Shown: positions 37,351 through 38,882 of the stretch, piece by piece
Layout of the letters: every line of letters begins with the position of its first letter
Numbering within the stretch: the stretch's first letter is position 1
Source of the DNA: a virus
Length of the DNA: 38,882 nucleotides
IMG/VR virus record: IMGVR_UViG_3300027782_000166
Location: 1 to 38,882 of that record
Reading direction: 5' to 3' (one strand)
The notes under the pieces: generated by a model
Seen by the model: the letters and a program-made list of their open reading frames with translations, nothing else
Databases searched by the model: none
Told to the model about the DNA's origin: nothing
Translations under genes and position numbers: made by a program

Positions 37351-37590
37351 CTAATCTGTATTGGCATTACCACCAAATTCATCGACTGGAGAGTTGTATG
37401 ACATGGAAATTTTCCATGCTTTTACAACTCTCTTACCATTTTTATAAAGTACTGGGTATGCCTCTCCATTTGATGTTTCTACCCATCTCATAGAATACAG
37501 GCTTGTCAATTTTTGTTCTTGACCATCAATTTCAAGCTTGGTTTCCAACTGGTGCTGCTGCATACGGATTGTTTCCTTTTGCAAGTTCAT
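37351..37590 (-). CDS. Small hypothetical protein, 79 aa (or 70 aa from an internal ATG)
   Basis: The start is either ATG 37590 or ATG 37563 (MQQHQLETKL, AAGGA 11 bases upstream). It overlaps the upstream gene by 59 or 32 bases in a different frame. A short beta-rich domain (TSLYSMRWVETSNGEAYPVLYKNGK) without family. The distal part contains a nested 44-base inverted repeat. Confidence 0.58.
   Translation of the reverse strand: MNLQKETIRMQQHQLETKLEIDGQEQKLTSLYSMRWVETSNGEAYPVLYKNGKRVVKAWKISMSYNSPVDEFGGNANTD
37389..37432. repeat. Nested 44-base inverted repeat inside a coding region
   Basis: The outer stem GAGAGTTGTA/TACAACTCTC (10 bp, perfect) encloses an inner stem CATGGAAA/TTTCCATG (8 bp). 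It lies 38 bases after the glycosyltransferase stop and inside the convergent gene; T-rich sequence follows at 37433 onward. A transcription stop signal or regulatory hairpin is likely. Confidence 0.6.
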
Positions 37591-37750
37591 CCTTTATTTT
37601 AACCAACTCATCATATGATTGGATAAAAAGATTTTTATCAAGTTTTTGAATTTCTATGTTAAACGAATCCTTTTTTTGAATAAAGCTTCCTTCTTCGTCT
37701 AAAGTTCCAAAAACGCATGTAAGCTTAATTTCCAAGGGAATAACTTTCAT
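37532..37750 (-). CDS. Small hypothetical protein, 72 aa
   Basis: GGAG lies 6-7 bases before ATG 37750. It has a beta-strand N-terminus (PLEIKLTCVFGTLDEEG), a helical middle and a short Ala/Pro tail. Not recognised. The next gene starts inside its coding region, suggesting translational coupling. Confidence 0.6.
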   Translation of the reverse strand: MKVIPLEIKLTCVFGTLDEEGSFIQKKDSFNIEIQKLDKNLFIQSYDELVKIKDELAKGNNPYAAAPVGNQA

Positions 37751-37976
37751 AATATCTCCTCAATTGAAAATAATAAAGTAAATCATAAGGTTTTATTTTT
37801 TATTTTTTAACCACTTAAAACAAATTGTACCTCAAAGATTTAATATTATTCTAGTTTTGTCTCCAAAACGCTAAATAAGTAAGACTTGTTTTCAAAGTTT
37901 GTTTGGCATTATTTGTGTCTTATTTCATACTTTGAATGCAACAAAAAACATAAGTTTGACATAGAATGAGGTCGAA

Positions 37977-38480
37977 ATGTCTGATGTAAAAGTAGGATTG
38001 CCAATTAAGATTACTGATGCCAATTTCAATGGCACCACTAATACAAGATCGGCTATCGTATTGGCATCCGATCCATCTGGGTCTGAAAATGGAGTTATTG
38101 TAAGAAACATTCCATCTGGCTTGCAGGCAACGGCAGAAAAGCCAGATAGCACATCCACATACGCACCCAATTCAGATAATTCTTCAGTTTATGAGTCGTC
38201 CAGCATAAGCAAAGCATCTGCTGGAGTCGTTTACGGTCTTAGCGGATACAATTCCAGCGCATCTGGGCAATTCATACAAATACATAATTCTGCCACATTG
38301 CCTTCAGAAGGTGCAGTTCCAACTATTATATTCTATGTTTATCCACAAAGTAATTTTTTCTGGGATGGTGGAAAATTTGGCATTTATCTATCCAACGGAA
38401 TTACTTGGTGTAACAGTTCAACTGGCCCTACTAAAACAATAGGTTCTGCCGACTGTTGGGTCAATTTAATGTATGCATAA
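37977..38480 (+). CDS. Probable virion/tail fibre protein, 167 aa
   Basis: GAGG lies 6-7 bases before the ATG at 37977. Residues 10-45 contain [30 protein letters not shown], echoing the segment in the protein at 24936-25475. The rest is Ser/Asn/Thr/Gly-rich beta structure, ending with W-rich short strands ([16 protein letters not shown]). Directly followed by the collagen-like gene at 38496, so both are probably parts of a host-recognition fibre. Confidence 0.66.
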   Translation: MSDVKVGLPIKITDANFNGTTNTRSAIVLASDPSGSENGVIVRNIPSGLQATAEKPDSTSTYAPNSDNSSVYESSSISKASAGVVYGLSGYNSSASGQFIQIHNSATLPSEGAVPTIIFYVYPQSNFFWDGGKFGIYLSNGITWCNSSTGPTKTIGSADCWVNLMYA

Positions 38481-38495
38481 TAAGGATCAAAAACT

Positions 38496-38882
38496 ATGCC
38501 TATTGTAAGCGATAAAGGGGTTCAAGGACCACAGGGTATTCAAGGTGCTGATGGCCAACAAGGCTATCAGGGATTTCAAGGCATTCAGGGTGAACAAGGA
38601 TTCCAAGGAGAACAAGGATTCCAAGGTATTCAAGGTATTCAAGGTATTCAAGGCATTCAAGGAGAACAGGGTTTCCAAGGTATTCAAGGTATTCAGGGTG
38701 AACAAGGTTTCCAAGGTATTCAGGGCATTCAGGGTGAACAAGGCTTTCAAGGAGAACAAGGATTTCAAGGCGTTCAAGGAGAACAAGGGTTCCAAGGGGA
38801 ACAAGGGTTCCAAGGTATTCAGGGCATTCAAGGTATTCAGGGTGAACAAGGATTTCAAGGAGAACAAGGTTTCCAAGGGGAA
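38496..38882 (+). CDS. Collagen-like repeat protein, 5' part (cut by window edge)
   Basis: The frame starts ATG 38496 (AAGGA 11 bases upstream) and is open to the window's end: MPIVSDKGVQGPQGIQG, then at least ~110 residues of G-x-Q triplets (GFQGEQ / GIQG units). Collagen-like G-X-Y repeats occur in phage tail fibres. The DNA is a long near-perfect tandem repeat, prone to slippage; its antisense frames are artefacts. Confidence 0.82.
   Translation, partial: MPIVSDKGVQGPQGIQGADGQQGYQGFQGIQGEQGFQGEQGFQGIQGIQGIQGIQGEQGFQGIQGIQGEQGFQGIQGIQGEQGFQGEQGFQGVQGEQGFQGEQGFQGIQGIQGIQGEQGFQGEQGFQGE
38520..38882 (+). repeat. Tandem Gly-x-Gln coding repeats
   Basis: 9- to 18-base units such as CAAGGTATT and GAACAAGGATTC repeat to the window edge, encoding the collagen-like stretch. 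Length variation between phage isolates is expected. Confidence 0.85.

Noticed and set aside
38487-38876. Leu/Asn/Thr-rich minus-strand frame of 129 aa
   Set aside because: It mirrors the collagen-like repeats; the plus frame with G-x-Q periodicity is the real one.
1-38882. CRISPR array or large tandem DNA repeats between genes
   Set aside because: No spaced repeats of 20-40 bases with unique spacers were found; the long repeats are coding.
1-38882. tnpA or tnpB genes to match the orphan IS605-like motifs
   Set aside because: No protein in the window shows the TnpB RuvC-like or HUH transposase signatures by eye.

Overview
The window is part of the genome of a large, AT-rich tailed phage (Caudoviricetes) with a T4-like head module. 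The evidence is a run of T4-type head genes in T4 order: portal C-terminus, prohead protease, scaffold, major capsid protein. It is supported by a phage-type sigma factor, freestanding homing endonucleases, a phage tRNA, and dense genes on both strands with overlapping ends. The host is not identifiable; a phage McsA-like protein and sugar-modifying enzymes hint at, but do not prove, a host that has McsA/McsB and an elaborate surface glycan.

Layout. 1-7.7 kb: head morphogenesis. A portal fragment, two small minus-strand genes, a 598-aa probable head protein, the gp21-like protease, a LAGLIDADG endonuclease inserted on the minus strand, the scaffold and the major capsid protein. The plus-strand structural genes have clearly richer codon use in G/C than their surroundings, as expected for very highly expressed genes. 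7.8-9.3 kb: a PD-(D/E)XK homing endonuclease, a pair of hairpin repeats and tRNA-Gly(TCC). 9.4-18.5 kb: accessory genes: a secreted Gly/Met-repeat protein, a sulfotransferase-like enzyme, a metallophosphoesterase, a tagged zinc metallopeptidase, a deaminase-fold protein, a three-gene membrane cassette resembling ExbB/TolQ-ExbD/TolR, a C39-type peptidase and a third endonuclease. 18.5-23.4 kb: UDP-galactopyranose mutase, a trypsin-like protease and a plus-strand operon ending in a glycosyltransferase. 23.3-28.3 kb: minus-strand structural-looking genes, a subtilisin and an McsA-like protein. 28.3-38.9 kb: an amidoligase, a primase-polymerase domain, an acidic head-core-like protein, a sigma factor, two glycosyltransferases, a Nudix hydrolase and the start of a collagen-like fibre gene.

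The most interesting signal runs across the window. At least eight otherwise unrelated proteins begin with a short amphipathic leader (M-x-x-F-x-x-W/Y/F-L/I-like) followed by an LxE or IxE motif. This is the format of the T4 capsid-targeting sequence, which is cleaved by the gp21 protease during head maturation. If right, this phage packs a set of internal proteins, including a zincin metallopeptidase and a very acidic protein, into its head and processes them with the protease encoded at 3458-4123.

Other points to pursue: the proton-channel-like cassette at 14.4-16.0 kb; two orphan copies of a motif resembling the right end/omega-RNA scaffold of IS200/IS605-TnpB elements with no TnpB nearby; the McsA-like adaptor; and four non-morphogenetic protease candidates of four different folds.
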